Shown piece after piece: positions 1-8,822 of a stretch of DNA of 64,000 nt (position 1 is the stretch's first letter; each line of letters starts with the position of its first letter). The stretch comes from CAYPIE01 sp964410665. GTDB lineage: Bacteria > Planctomycetota > Planctomycetia > Gemmatales > Gemmataceae. The translations under genes and the position numbers were made by a program. Under the pieces are notes generated by a model. The model ran no database searches and had not been told where the DNA came from. It saw only the letters and a program-made list of their open reading frames with translations. The stretch covers positions 62,001 to 126,000 of the forward strand of contig CAYPIE010000005.1 of assembly GCA_964410665.1 (NCBI GenBank), in the 5' to 3' direction.

Positions 1-2
1 CG

Positions 3-179
3 GGCACGCGGAAGGAAGAACGCCTCATCGATACCGAGGCCCTGAAACGGATTACGTTATTACGCCGTAGCTTGATGAACATGTCACCGGTGGCCGCCAT
101 GGAAGGTCTGCTGGGTCAGATGAAGAAGTTTGACACCAACGAGGCCTTCCTTGGTCGCCTGTCTCCGTTTTTGCGGTAA
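3..179 (+). CDS. rho: Transcription termination factor Rho, C-terminal fragment
   Basis: Only the last 58 codons are in the window, in frame from base 3 to a TAA at 177-179. The visible part begins GTRKEER and runs through an LRR..MSPVAAMEGLL stretch to a short KKFDTNEAFL tail. This matches the extreme C terminus of Rho, where GTRKEE is followed by the helix containing the P-x-E/A-AME motif. Rho is the hexameric RNA helicase that ends untranslated transcripts. The gene converges on the LRR gene with only 8 bases between the two stops, so there is no room for a terminator hairpin. The 5' part lies outside the window. Confidence 0.9.
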   Translation, partial: GTRKEERLIDTEALKRITLLRRSLMNMSPVAAMEGLLGQMKKFDTNEAFLGRLSPFLR

Positions 180-187
180 GCCGCATC

Positions 188-2395
188 TCAACGCAGAATC
201 CGGCATTCTGGCAAAGCTTGTTTCAGCTGCTTCACTCCCGCATCCGTCACCGGGGTGCTGAACAAATAGAGTTGCCGTAACCGATCCAGTTTCACCAATG
301 CCTTGAGCCCGGTATCGGTCACACCAGTCCCGCTCAGGCGGAGGAAGACCAGCTTTTTGAGCGTTCGAAGTGCCTCCACCCCGGCATCGGACACACCCGT
401 GGCCGCGGCCAAATCGAGCGATTCGAGTTGCCCGAGCTGGCTTATGGCCTGTAAGGCGGCGTCGCTCAGATGCGTCTTATACAAGTTCACGGATCGGAGA
501 TGGCTCAGTGCGGCCAGGGCTTGCAGTCCGCTCGCGGTCACCTGCGATTCACTAAGGTCCAGCGCGGCAATGGCTTGGTCCTGAGACGCTTGCTGACCAG
601 TCCCGCTGGTTGCTTGGACAAGCAGATGCAGCCGATGGATCGATCGCAAGGCCTTCAGAGTCCCGTCGGTGATCTGGACATTGGACAATTCAAGGGAATG
701 CAACTGCGGCAATGACGCCAGTGCTTCTAGCCCGGTATCGGTCGCGTGGATGTTCAGCAGATTCTGGAGGCTCAGAGTTTGTAGGTTCTTGAGTGAACCC
801 AACGCTTGGAGTCCCTGGTCGGTGATCTCAGTACGGTCAAGCGATAGCTCGGTCAAGTTCTTCAGCGTGCCGATGGTGCGGAGCCCTGCATCACTCACTG
901 CGGTGTCGTCGAGATTCAGCGAACGCAGTGAGGTTCGCCCGGACAGGCTTTTGAGACCTCGGTCGGTTAGCCGGGTGGACTGTAAGGACAGCCGCCTTAT
1001 GTTCGGCAACGTATCCAACACGGCTAGGCCCGCATCGTTCACCTGGGTGTCGGTCAGATCCAGACTGAACACTTCCTTGACGCCCTCCGGACGCCCGCCC
1101 ACCGCATCGCTCGCCTGACTCAGCGCGTGCAATAGCCCGATCTCGCTCAGCGTTTGTAAACTGCGATCGGTCAACTGTGCTTGCCCGAGTTGTAGCGTGT
1201 TCAGCTGGGTCAACGGTGCTAGTTGCTTAAGCTGGGCGTCGCTCACTCGGGGGGCGTCGATATTCAGGGTGGTCAACCGCTTCAGTGAGGCCAGTTCTTT
1301 GAGCCCGGCGTCGCTGATCGCCGTGTCGTAGAGGACCAGCTTCTCTAAGGAAGGCAGCCCGGCCAGCTCTCGGAGGCCGGTATCGGTGATCCGGCTGCCT
1401 GGAAGCTCCAGCTGAATCAGTCGCTTGAGTTTGGTAAGTTCTTTGAGCCCCGCATCGGTCACGCTTGTGTAATGCAGGTCTAGCTCGGTGAGCTTGCTCA
1501 GTGAGGTGAGTTGCTTGACGCCGGCATCGGTAATGCTTGGTCCGTCCAGGTAGAGCCGCTGCAGCTCGCGAAGTGGCTTCAGGGCGACAAGGCCTTTATC
1601 CGTGACCTTGGTGTTGTATAGGCTTAGCCCGATGAGTTGTTTGAGCTTGGCCAATGCGGGTAAGCCGGCATCGCTGACCCTTGTACCCGTCAGGTTGAGC
1701 CGTTGCAATTGACTCAGGCGCGACAGCTTCTCGAGCCCAGCATCCGAGACCAGGGTAAGGCCCAGGTTGAGTTCGGTCAGTTTGCTCAGCTGAGCGATAT
1801 CTGTCAGTCGCTCGTCATTAACTTGGGTGCCCATCAGATCGAGTCGCCTAAGCTGGTCAAGCTGGTGAATGCCTTGGCAAGTGACCTCGGTCCCACCCAG
1901 ATCGAGCGTGGTCAGCTGTTGAAGAGTTGCCAGGTGCGCCAAACCAGGATTGCTGACTTGGGTACCAAACAATTGCAGTCCGCGTAGGTGCTTGAACGCG
2001 GTGAGCGCCTGCAGCCCTTGGTTGGAAACCTGCGTGTCGGATAAGTCAAGCCATGCAATCTCACTGAACCGCTCGAGCGATTTCAAATCCGCATCACTAG
2101 CGGACTCGGCCTGGATCCCAAACCTTACGGCGGGTTTTGGCAACTCCACGCCTTTCGCGCGCTTCAGGGGCAGTCGAAAGGCCGGCAATGCTTGCTTGGG
2201 CTGTAACAAATCGCGGTTGCTGGTGAACTTCAGTGTGCCGGTATTGCGTTCCGGGCCGATCCAACCAACTCGGGCCCCGACATCGGTCCAGGCCGTCACG
2301 ACCGCTTCAGAGAAGGGTGGCGCCGGTTCTTGAGCAATCGCCGTCGCGGTCCAAAAGAAGAAACTAGTTAGAACCATGCACTTAGGGGATGGCAT
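188..2395 (-). CDS. Secreted leucine-rich-repeat protein (planctomycete type)
   Basis: A 735-residue protein made almost entirely of 24-residue leucine-rich repeats of the form LxxLxxLxxLxLxxTxVTDxGL, roughly two dozen from about residue 95 to the end. The N terminus has a short hydrophobic signal peptide with a likely cut after AIA. I chose the ATG at 2395 because a GAGG lies six bases upstream; an in-frame TTG at 2410 is the alternative. In two places (around residues 410-425 and 590-610) the regular spacing is broken by insertions. LRR solenoids usually bind proteins, but no partner is indicated. The downstream LRR lipoprotein gene on the same strand is related. Confidence 0.85.
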   Translation of the reverse strand: MPSPKCMVLTSFFFWTATAIAQEPAPPFSEAVVTAWTDVGARVGWIGPERNTGTLKFTSNRDLLQPKQALPAFRLPLKRAKGVELPKPAVRFGIQAESASDADLKSLERFSEIAWLDLSDTQVSNQGLQALTAFKHLRGLQLFGTQVSNPGLAHLATLQQLTTLDLGGTEVTCQGIHQLDQLRRLDLMGTQVNDERLTDIAQLSKLTELNLGLTLVSDAGLEKLSRLSQLQRLNLTGTRVSDAGLPALAKLKQLIGLSLYNTKVTDKGLVALKPLRELQRLYLDGPSITDAGVKQLTSLSKLTELDLHYTSVTDAGLKELTKLKRLIQLELPGSRITDTGLRELAGLPSLEKLVLYDTAISDAGLKELASLKRLTTLNIDAPRVSDAQLKQLAPLTQLNTLQLGQAQLTDRSLQTLSEIGLLHALSQASDAVGGRPEGVKEVFSLDLTDTQVNDAGLAVLDTLPNIRRLSLQSTRLTDRGLKSLSGRTSLRSLNLDDTAVSDAGLRTIGTLKNLTELSLDRTEITDQGLQALGSLKNLQTLSLQNLLNIHATDTGLEALASLPQLHSLELSNVQITDGTLKALRSIHRLHLLVQATSGTGQQASQDQAIAALDLSESQVTASGLQALAALSHLRSVNLYKTHLSDAALQAISQLGQLESLDLAAATGVSDAGVEALRTLKKLVFLRLSGTGVTDTGLKALVKLDRLRQLYLFSTPVTDAGVKQLKQALPECRILR

Positions 2396-2566
2396 GGGAC
2401 ACCTCGCCAAGAAGGGAACCCAGGAGCAGGGCTAGCGGGTAGTGATCGTGACGACTCTCCCGCATGTAGCCGAAATCAAAGCGCTAGAGGCATCATACCA
2501 GGTCCTCAGAGCCGAGATGAGGGCGGTGGGGAAACCGAGCGTTTCGGAACCGACTCCCTTGACTGA

Positions 2567-3316
2567 CTACTTGACAAAGATCTGACAACCAGGTAGTGAC
2601 TGACGCAGCTCATCCACCCCTTCCTCAGTCACTTTCGTTTCATTCAATATCAGTGTGGACAGCCGGTTCAACTTTGCAAGTTCAACCAGTCCCACATCGG
2701 TCACTGCAGTCGAGGTCAACCAGAGCTGGGTGAGGGTTTTGGCCTTCGCTAGGTGTTGGAGTCCAGCGTCAGTGACCGGGGTGTTGGAGAGCCACAGGAG
2801 CGAGAGTTTCTTGATGCCCGCCAGCTCCTTGAGCCCCTCATCATCGATTGCTGTGTCACTTAGATCCAGTTCAGCAAGATTCTCCAGTTTGGCAACCTCC
2901 TGCAAAGCTTGATTGGTCACGGATGTGAAGTTCAATGACAGTGTTTTCAGATTCGGCATGGCCGTGACTTCCTTGACACCCTCGTCGCTAACCTTCGTGC
3001 CATCGAGGTAGAAAACTCCGACCTCCTCAAGATTGGTTGGGCGTTCGCCATTTGCGGTTTGTGCGATATTGATGGCGTGCAGTTTTTGGGATTCTCGCAA
3101 GGCTTGCAATACCCCATCGCTGATCTGTTCCGGATCGAGTTCGATCAGCGTCACTTGGGGGGACTGAGCGATTCGTTCCTGAATCTCGGCTTCTGTGAGG
3201 GGCTCACCACGGAGATCCAAGGTTGTGCTAACTTGTTTGGAGCCACAACCCACACTGCCTACCAACAACAGCCCAACCCCCAGCCAGCATACCCCACTTC
3301 GCGTCCAACCTTGCAT
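2567..3316 (-). CDS. Small LRR lipoprotein
   Basis: A 249-residue protein with a hydrophobic leader ending in SVGC, a plausible though not ideal lipobox, so it is probably lipid-anchored outside the cytoplasmic membrane. About six repeats follow of the same 24-residue LRR type (VTDxGLxxLAKLxxLxxLxL) as the large neighbour, suggesting duplication or shared function. The ATG at 3316 has a good GGAGGGAG ribosome-binding site. It lies upstream of the larger LRR gene with 171 bases between. The function is unknown; only the repeat architecture and the export signal are supported. Confidence 0.8.
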   Translation of the reverse strand: MQGWTRSGVCWLGVGLLLVGSVGCGSKQVSTTLDLRGEPLTEAEIQERIAQSPQVTLIELDPEQISDGVLQALRESQKLHAINIAQTANGERPTNLEEVGVFYLDGTKVSDEGVKEVTAMPNLKTLSLNFTSVTNQALQEVAKLENLAELDLSDTAIDDEGLKELAGIKKLSLLWLSNTPVTDAGLQHLAKAKTLTQLWLTSTAVTDVGLVELAKLNRLSTLILNETKVTEEGVDELRQSLPGCQIFVK

Positions 3317-3486
3317 GACGACTCCCTCCCGAATGTCCTAGAGTTCTTCGATATAAGCTACCACAACCTTTCGCGGCATACTGCGATCCGCGATCGAGGC
3401 CAGGTCGGCTAAAGGCTTTTCACTCTTGCAGGCATCGTAAGGATTGCCAAGTATCCGGCAAGTCTGATCGGTGCGGCAGGCGTCGT

Positions 3487-4044
3487 TTAAGCAGCAGAGC
3501 CTCGGATCGGACGGTACACCAGCTTGGCGACGCCATTGGGGAATATGGTATGGCTTTCGAGAGTGAGTTGCTGGGGATTCGCCTTGGGTGGGGAGAAAGG
3601 GATGCCAGCACCCAGGAGCACAGGGATCAGATACAGGTCATAGCGATCGATCGCCTGGATAGCTCGAAACGAAGCAATTGCCTCAGCCCCACCCAACAGA
3701 TGGATGTGACCGCTTTGCCGCGGGGAGCGAAGATCCGAGAGGAGGGCAGCAACTCCCTGGTGCCAGGGCAAAACTCCCGGCGGGTTTGCCGCTGGCAACG
3801 GTCGATGGGTCAGCACCATGACGTGCTTATCGTGCCAGGGCCAGTGCTCACCGAACGCTTCTCGGCAGCCATCATAGGTAGTACGACCCATGACGAGCAT
3901 CGAGATCTCGCGCATAAAGTCCGCGTAGCCATACATCGCAGCGTCCACCTTCCCGGGTCGCTCCAAGCCTTCCCAGGCTGGCACACCGTCCGGGGCCGCC
4001 AGAAAACCATCCAGGCTTAACCCAAGGTAAACACGTACTTCCAT
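3487..4044 (-). CDS. Dihydrofolate reductase-like (RibD C-terminal) family protein
   Basis: A 185-residue single-domain protein of the RibD_C/DHFR-like family. Family marks are the N-terminal MEVRVYLGLSLDGFLA, the MGRTTYD segment in the second helix region, HVMVLTHRP, and a glycine-rich GGAEAI turn at the expected NADPH-binding position. Such proteins are NADPH-dependent reductases, but small stand-alone members such as YwjB/YyaP have no settled substrate. The start at 4044 has AAGG seven bases upstream. It is the last gene of an apparent archease-rtcB-DHFR-like operon, 26 bases after rtcB. Its link to RNA ligation is positional only. Confidence 0.8.
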   Translation of the reverse strand: MEVRVYLGLSLDGFLAAPDGVPAWEGLERPGKVDAAMYGYADFMREISMLVMGRTTYDGCREAFGEHWPWHDKHVMVLTHRPLPAANPPGVLPWHQGVAALLSDLRSPRQSGHIHLLGGAEAIASFRAIQAIDRYDLYLIPVLLGAGIPFSPPKANPQQLTLESHTIFPNGVAKLVYRPIRGSAA

Positions 4045-4070
4045 GTCGATACCTTGCTCCGGTCGTCCGA

Positions 4071-5540
4071 CTATCCTTTGATTACCCCAATCGGACGCAT
4101 TCGCGCTACTTTATGCGACAGCCCCGCGGCGTGCACGACGTCCACAACGGTATCGACATGTTTGTAAGCCTTCGGCTGCTCCTCGGCGAGACCGCGTCGG
4201 GATTGGGCCATGGCGATCACTCCTTGGGCCGCTAATTCTTGATCAATTTTCCGGCCTGCTGCTGCTTTCAGTGCCGCAGTGCGGCTCATTGCCCGCCCAG
4301 CCCCATGGCAGGTCGTGCCAAAGGTCCGCTCCATGCTCCCGGGCTGACCGATCAATACCCAGCTCGCCCGGCCCATGTCACCTGGGATGAGCACGGGTTG
4401 GCCCAGAGCCTGATAGGCCTGGGGTAGTTCAGGGTGCCCCTTGGGGAAAGCGCGTGTGGCGCCTTTCCGGTGCACCCATACCTTTTTGGTTTGCTTGCCG
4501 ATCTGGTGCTCCTCAAGCTTGGCAATATTATGCGCGACATCATAGATCAACTGCATTCCGAGTGCATGCCACGGTTGGCCAAAGACACTGGCAAACACCT
4601 CACGCGCCTGGTGCATCAATAGCTGTCGGTTGCAGAAACCAAAGTTCGCCGCCGCACGCATGGCCGCGATATACTGCTTCCCCTCGGGGCTCTCGACCGG
4701 GGCACAAGCCAGTTGCTTGTCGGGCAGCTCGATACCATACTTCGCAGGGATATTGCGTAACACGGCCAGGGCATCGTCACACACTTGGTAGCCCAGTCCA
4801 CGCGAGCCGGAGTGAATCATCACACAGACCATGTCTTTCTCAAGACCCATGACCGCGGCGGCTGCATCATCGAACACCGCATCGACTACCTGGACCTCCA
4901 AGAAATGGTTGCCCGAGCCAAGGGTGCCACACTGTTGCGTGCCCCGCTGGATGGCTTGCGGACTGACCTGATCGGGATCTGCCTGTGCGATGCAACCTCC
5001 CGCTTCAGTGAATTCTAGGTCGCGAGCCGTGACCAGTCCGCGCGACTGCAAATAGCGAACTCCTTGACTTAAAAGAGGCTTCATTTCTGTCGGTGAGAAA
5101 TGATACTTGCCCGAGCGCCCCACCCCCGAAGGAACATTCTTAAACAGTTCGGTCACCAACTCTCGCAAGCGGTGCTTGACATCGCGATAGTATAGATGGG
5201 ACTTGATTAACCTGACGCCGCAATTAATGTCATAGCCAACTCCTCCTGGCGAAATGACGCCCCCTTCGCGCGGATCGGTGGCAGCCACCCCGCCAATGCA
5301 GAAGCCATAGCCCCAGTGGATATCGGGCATGGCGAGACTGGCCATCTGGATGCCAGGGAGGTGGGCGACATTGGCGACTTGGTCAGGTGCTTGGTCCTTG
5401 CGGATGGCGTGGATGAGCTGCTCGCTGGCAAAGATCAAGCCATCGACTTGCATTCCAGGGCGATAGGTCTTCGGAATTCGCCAGCAGCAGGCATCAATCT
5501 GTTCCAGAGGGCCGGTATACGGTTGCTTGGACATGCCCAT
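4071..5540 (-). CDS. rtcB: RNA-splicing ligase RtcB
   Basis: RtcB joins RNA 2',3'-cyclic phosphate or 3'-phosphate ends to 5'-OH ends using GTP and Mn2+. The protein (about 489 residues) carries the family blocks: DIHWGYGFCIGG, GGVGYDINCGVRL with the metal-binding Cys, GSGNHFLE, HSGSRGLG, and CHGAGRAMSR, whose His is the guanylylated residue. The ATG at 5540 is preferred; a TTG at 5558 would give a 4-base overlap with the upstream archease stop. The overlap with archease, its activator, makes a conventional RtcB/archease pair. The role here is probably RNA repair, since no intron-bearing tRNA is visible. Confidence 0.93.
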   Translation of the reverse strand: MGMSKQPYTGPLEQIDACCWRIPKTYRPGMQVDGLIFASEQLIHAIRKDQAPDQVANVAHLPGIQMASLAMPDIHWGYGFCIGGVAATDPREGGVISPGGVGYDINCGVRLIKSHLYYRDVKHRLRELVTELFKNVPSGVGRSGKYHFSPTEMKPLLSQGVRYLQSRGLVTARDLEFTEAGGCIAQADPDQVSPQAIQRGTQQCGTLGSGNHFLEVQVVDAVFDDAAAAVMGLEKDMVCVMIHSGSRGLGYQVCDDALAVLRNIPAKYGIELPDKQLACAPVESPEGKQYIAAMRAAANFGFCNRQLLMHQAREVFASVFGQPWHALGMQLIYDVAHNIAKLEEHQIGKQTKKVWVHRKGATRAFPKGHPELPQAYQALGQPVLIPGDMGRASWVLIGQPGSMERTFGTTCHGAGRAMSRTAALKAAAGRKIDQELAAQGVIAMAQSRRGLAEEQPKAYKHVDTVVDVVHAAGLSHKVARMRPIGVIKG

Positions 5541-5554
5541 AATCTCGCAGTTCT

Positions 5555-5965
5555 TCAAATGTCGACAATCACTTCTGCTAACCAGCCCACGTCGGTCGGC
5601 TCGACGCGGAGGCCGTGATAAGTGATTGCCTTGACCTCGTGTTGAAGTTCGTGGCGGCTACGGTCCAATGGTTCGCCGGCAATCGTGGCCGTCAGTCCGG
5701 TGTCATCAATCCTGACGGTAAAGCATGCATAAAGCCAGTGTTCAGCGTCGAAGCGATATAACAGTTCGCGCAGCCAGTCAAATAGCAAGAATTCACGATC
5801 CGTCCCAGGGATGATCAATTCCTGTTCGCTCTGGGCCTGAATTTGCGCAGGATCCTCGACAATGGCAGCAAACAATGCCTGTGCCATCTCGCTGAACAGT
5901 GTGTTCAAGTCGGCTGCCTGTGCCCGCAGGCCTAGATCCGCCGTGTGTTCGAAGGTTTCATACAT
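5555..5965 (-). CDS. Archease, activator of RtcB
   Basis: A 136-residue protein starting MYETFEHTADLGLRAQA, the archease signature (E-H-TAD). Acidic residues including the terminal VIVDI segment match those used by archease to promote RtcB guanylylation and multiple turnover. Its stop lies just upstream of or overlaps the rtcB start, so the two are expected to be translationally coupled. It is the first gene of the operon, and the promoter should lie in the 170 bases shared with the divergent sulfatase. The assignment rests on full-length family similarity and on context. Confidence 0.92.
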   Translation of the reverse strand: MYETFEHTADLGLRAQAADLNTLFSEMAQALFAAIVEDPAQIQAQSEQELIIPGTDREFLLFDWLRELLYRFDAEHWLYACFTVRIDDTGLTATIAGEPLDRSRHELQHEVKAITYHGLRVEPTDVGWLAEVIVDI

Positions 5966-6136
5966 GCTCTTACTGTAGCGTCCCGAGGATCACCATGGAA
6001 TCAAAAGGAGTCCGAAAAACGCACCCAGGTTCGCTAGGGAGCGTGCCATTCTCTGGAGCCCAGCCTCGCGGCAAGGTAGCATGTTGCACATCCCATCGCG
6101 GGATTTTTAGATTATTCGTCTGAAGGAGAGATTGTG

Positions 6137-7645
6137 ATGGTATCCTGCCATGTCGCCGACCGGTTTCGGCTCGCTCTGTTGGCCTGCGGCGTGTTCCTGC
6201 TCGTCTCGGCGGACAGCCGTGCCCAGAACAACCTCCAAGGGCGGCGGCCAAATATCATCCTGGTCATGACCGATGACCAGGGCAAGGGCGACCTGAGCTG
6301 CCTGGGCAACCCGGACCTCAAGACGCCCAACCTCGACCGCCTTTATGGCCTGAGCACGCGATTCACCGATTTCCACGTCAGCCCCACCTGCGCCCCGACG
6401 CGGTCGGCGATCATGAGCGGCCGACATGAGTTCAAAAATGGGGTCACCCACACGATTTTGGAACGCGAACGGATGGCCCTGGGCACGGTCACCATTGCCG
6501 AGATCCTGCGCGATGCCGGCTATGCGACCGGTATCTTTGGCAAGTGGCATCTTGGCGATGAAGAGCCGTATCAGCCGCATAAGCGTGGCTTTCAAGAAGT
6601 ATTTATCCATGGCGCCGGAGGCATAGGTCAATCTTACCCATGTAGCTGTGCCGATGCTCCTCCGAATCAGCAGAACCGCTACTTCGACTGTGTGATCCGG
6701 CACAATACCAAGTTCGTTCAGACCAAGGGCTTCTGCACGGATGTCTTCTTCCGCCAAGCGTTGGGTTGGATTCATCAACAGAAAGACACCAAGAAGCCGT
6801 TTTTTGCCTATCTAGTCACCAACGCCCCTCACGGTCCCATGATCGCTCCCGAAAAGGATAAAAAGCCATTCCTCGATGCTGGTTTCAATGAGACCATCGC
6901 GGGTCGCTATGGCATGATCGCCAACATCGATGACAATATGGGTGTCCTGATGAATAAGTTGCGCGACTGGGGTTTGGAAAAAAACACCCTGTTGATCTTC
7001 ATGACGGATAACGGCCAGGCAGGAGGTCGGACGACAAAGCGCAACGGTCAACCTTACAAGCTGTATCATGCCGGTTTGCGGGCTGGCAAAGGCTCCCCCT
7101 ACGAAGGGGGCACTCGGGTCCCCGCGTTTTGGCGCTGGAAAGGAGTACTGCCACAGGGCAAGGATATCGATGCATTGGCCGGGCACATCGACCTGTTCCC
7201 AACCTTTGTGGACCTGGCCGAGGCGAAGGTACCTGCGAATACGCAAAAGCGCGATGGCCGTAGTCTGCTGCCCCTGCTCGAGGATCCCGAAACCAACTGG
7301 CCCGACCGGTACCTGTTCACGCATCGTGGACGCTGGGCCAAAGCCAGCGACCCGAACCCGGCCAAGTTCCATCAGTGTGCCGTTCGCAACCAGCGCTTTC
7401 GGCTGGTGAATAACCGCGAGCTCTATGACATCGAGACCGACCCGGGCGAGACAAAGAATGTCATTGATGAGCACCCCGAAGTTGTCAAGGCCATGCGGGC
7501 TGCTTATGACACCTGGTGGGCCGAAGTGCAACCACTGTTGGTGAATGAACAGGTACCCAACTCGAAAACGCAACCTTTCCGCGTTGCCTACGAGGCACAA
7601 AAGCGGACGCAAGGCATTCCGATGTGGCAACCGCCAACATGGTGA
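6137..7645 (+). CDS. Secreted sulfatase (arylsulfatase type)
   Basis: A 502-residue type I sulfatase. The signal peptide ends near SRAQ, followed by the N-terminal metal motif NIILVMTDDQGKGDLS, the sulfatase signature around Cys85 (CAPTR within SPTCAPTRSAIMSG), GKWHLG, and a second metal site MTDNGQ. Cys85 should be converted to formylglycine by FGE; no FGE or anSME gene is in this window. Planctomycetes use many such enzymes to remove sulfate from polysaccharides. ATG 6137 is chosen over GTG 6134 because GAAGGAGAG sits eight bases before it. It is divergent from the archease operon. The substrate cannot be read from sequence alone. Confidence 0.9.
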   Translation: MVSCHVADRFRLALLACGVFLLVSADSRAQNNLQGRRPNIILVMTDDQGKGDLSCLGNPDLKTPNLDRLYGLSTRFTDFHVSPTCAPTRSAIMSGRHEFKNGVTHTILERERMALGTVTIAEILRDAGYATGIFGKWHLGDEEPYQPHKRGFQEVFIHGAGGIGQSYPCSCADAPPNQQNRYFDCVIRHNTKFVQTKGFCTDVFFRQALGWIHQQKDTKKPFFAYLVTNAPHGPMIAPEKDKKPFLDAGFNETIAGRYGMIANIDDNMGVLMNKLRDWGLEKNTLLIFMTDNGQAGGRTTKRNGQPYKLYHAGLRAGKGSPYEGGTRVPAFWRWKGVLPQGKDIDALAGHIDLFPTFVDLAEAKVPANTQKRDGRSLLPLLEDPETNWPDRYLFTHRGRWAKASDPNPAKFHQCAVRNQRFRLVNNRELYDIETDPGETKNVIDEHPEVVKAMRAAYDTWWAEVQPLLVNEQVPNSKTQPFRVAYEAQKRTQGIPMWQPPTW

Positions 7646-7713
7646 GCAAAAGTAGCTGTGCGCAATTGCGTGATTATCACAATTGCTTTGCTAGCTCAAA
7701 CAAGGAGTACGTC

Positions 7714-8358
7714 ATGCATTTGCTTTGTCCCACACTGGGACTAATTAGTCTCATTTATCTGACTTCGGGAATCGTACACGCTCAAGAGTCGGCAGCGGCG
7801 TCCAGCCAGCCTGTTGACCGAAAGCTTACTCCGCGACAGACCCCGAAACCGCCTCGACGCGTGCAATCCGGCTTCCCAACCGCTTTGCTGCGTGACGATG
7901 CAGTCCGTTCCACTCAGCTGGAAATCATTCCGCTTGAGGAGACAGCGATTCTCTATGATCCCCGGCTGTCACGCAGCTGGTTACTCATTCGTGCCTCGAA
8001 CGGCGATCCCTTGTGGGTGCCGATTCGAAAACTGGAGACCCTCGGAGAATACGAGCGCTGGAAAAGGCAAACTGAGAAGCGGGATGACCATTCTCCTCGA
8101 CCGGATCTTGGCTTATCGAACCAGAACCAACCTGAGCCAGCCAATCCGATGCCGGGCGACCATCCAGTAAGCCTTAGTGGTATCTCTAGGAATGCGGATG
8201 TATCGCGGTATCGAGCAAAAACAGGGATCGGTGCAGAAGTCGTGATCATGCCCCGGTTACCCCCAGGGCTCCCCTTAATCGAGCGATCTGCTCCACCATG
8301 GCGCGGGGGGGCTTGGGGGTCGCGTGACCCTGCTCGCCCTGAACCTTTAAAGCGATGA
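7714..8358 (+). CDS. Exported protein with an SH3-like core, function unknown
   Basis: A 214-residue protein with a signal peptide (hydrophobic core LGLISLIYLTSG, cut near HAQ). Residues about 55-110 read ALLRDDAV..EIIPLEETAILYDPRLSRSWLLIR..PLWVPIRKL, which resembles a bacterial SH3-like fold; the rest is Pro/Arg-rich and probably disordered. The start is fixed by AAGGAG at 7702-7707. It follows the sulfatase by 68 bases and may be cotranscribed. Its last 113 bases overlap the 3' end of the convergent decarboxylase gene, so the C-terminal tail should be treated cautiously. I do not recognise a specific family. Confidence 0.6.
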   Translation: MHLLCPTLGLISLIYLTSGIVHAQESAAASSQPVDRKLTPRQTPKPPRRVQSGFPTALLRDDAVRSTQLEIIPLEETAILYDPRLSRSWLLIRASNGDPLWVPIRKLETLGEYERWKRQTEKRDDHSPRPDLGLSNQNQPEPANPMPGDHPVSLSGISRNADVSRYRAKTGIGAEVVIMPRLPPGLPLIERSAPPWRGGAWGSRDPARPEPLKR

Positions 8359-8818
8359 AACCAGGTCCGGGGCCGTTCAAGCACGCTGGGGCCCCGGCTC
8401 GCCATTCGGCCAACTCGGTGAACTGGTAGGTGGTCGGGATCCCCATGCAGCGGGCGAGCCCAGCGAAATCAATTTGGCCACTCCCAACCGTGGCCTGTCC
8501 CCCGGTAACCTCATATAGGCCATTCTCCAACAGTACAATCCTTAGCGTCGCCGGATAGGTAGCCACCGTGGCTAGACAGCCACAATTCATCAGCAGGCTG
8601 CCATCCCCGGTCAAGACGATGACTCCTCGGTCGGGTTGTGCAAGGGCAATGCCCAATGCCAGAGGCACCGCCTGGCCCATGCTCGATGGCAAATAGGCAA
8701 AATCCAGGGGGGTATCACTAAGTCGGGGCCAAATCCCCACCGCGCCCATGGAACTTATGACCACTTGGTCGCCGCGGAACGCGGCCAGCACTTCCAATGC
8801 CTCGTGCGGCTGCATCAT
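8246..8818 (-). CDS. ThDP-dependent decarboxylase, beta (ComE-like) subunit
   Basis: A 190-residue PP domain of a thiamine-diphosphate enzyme. The cofactor/Mg motif is GDGSLLMNCG...LENGLYEVTGG (GDG with N about 30 residues on), and SSMGQAVPLALGIALA precedes it. Separate small PYR and PP subunits of about 160 and 190 residues are typical of sulfopyruvate decarboxylase ComDE, while phosphonopyruvate decarboxylases are usually fused. It therefore probably decarboxylates sulfopyruvate, phosphonopyruvate or a similar 3-substituted pyruvate. The start at 8818 follows the stop of the PYR subunit by four bases. The 3' end overlaps the convergent exported-protein gene by 113 bases. No coenzyme M or phosphonate genes are nearby to settle the substrate. 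Confidence 0.72.
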   Translation of the reverse strand: MMQPHEALEVLAAFRGDQVVISSMGAVGIWPRLSDTPLDFAYLPSSMGQAVPLALGIALAQPDRGVIVLTGDGSLLMNCGCLATVATYPATLRIVLLENGLYEVTGGQATVGSGQIDFAGLARCMGIPTTYQFTELAEWRAGAPACLNGPGPGFIALKVQGEQGHATPKPPRAMVEQIARLRGALGVTGA

Positions 8819-8822
8819 CGGC

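Noticed and set aside
6812..7630. 272-codon open frame on the minus strand
   Set aside because: Antisense to the first sulfatase, whose motifs are complete; the antisense translation shows no family pattern. The same holds for the frame at 6107-6778.
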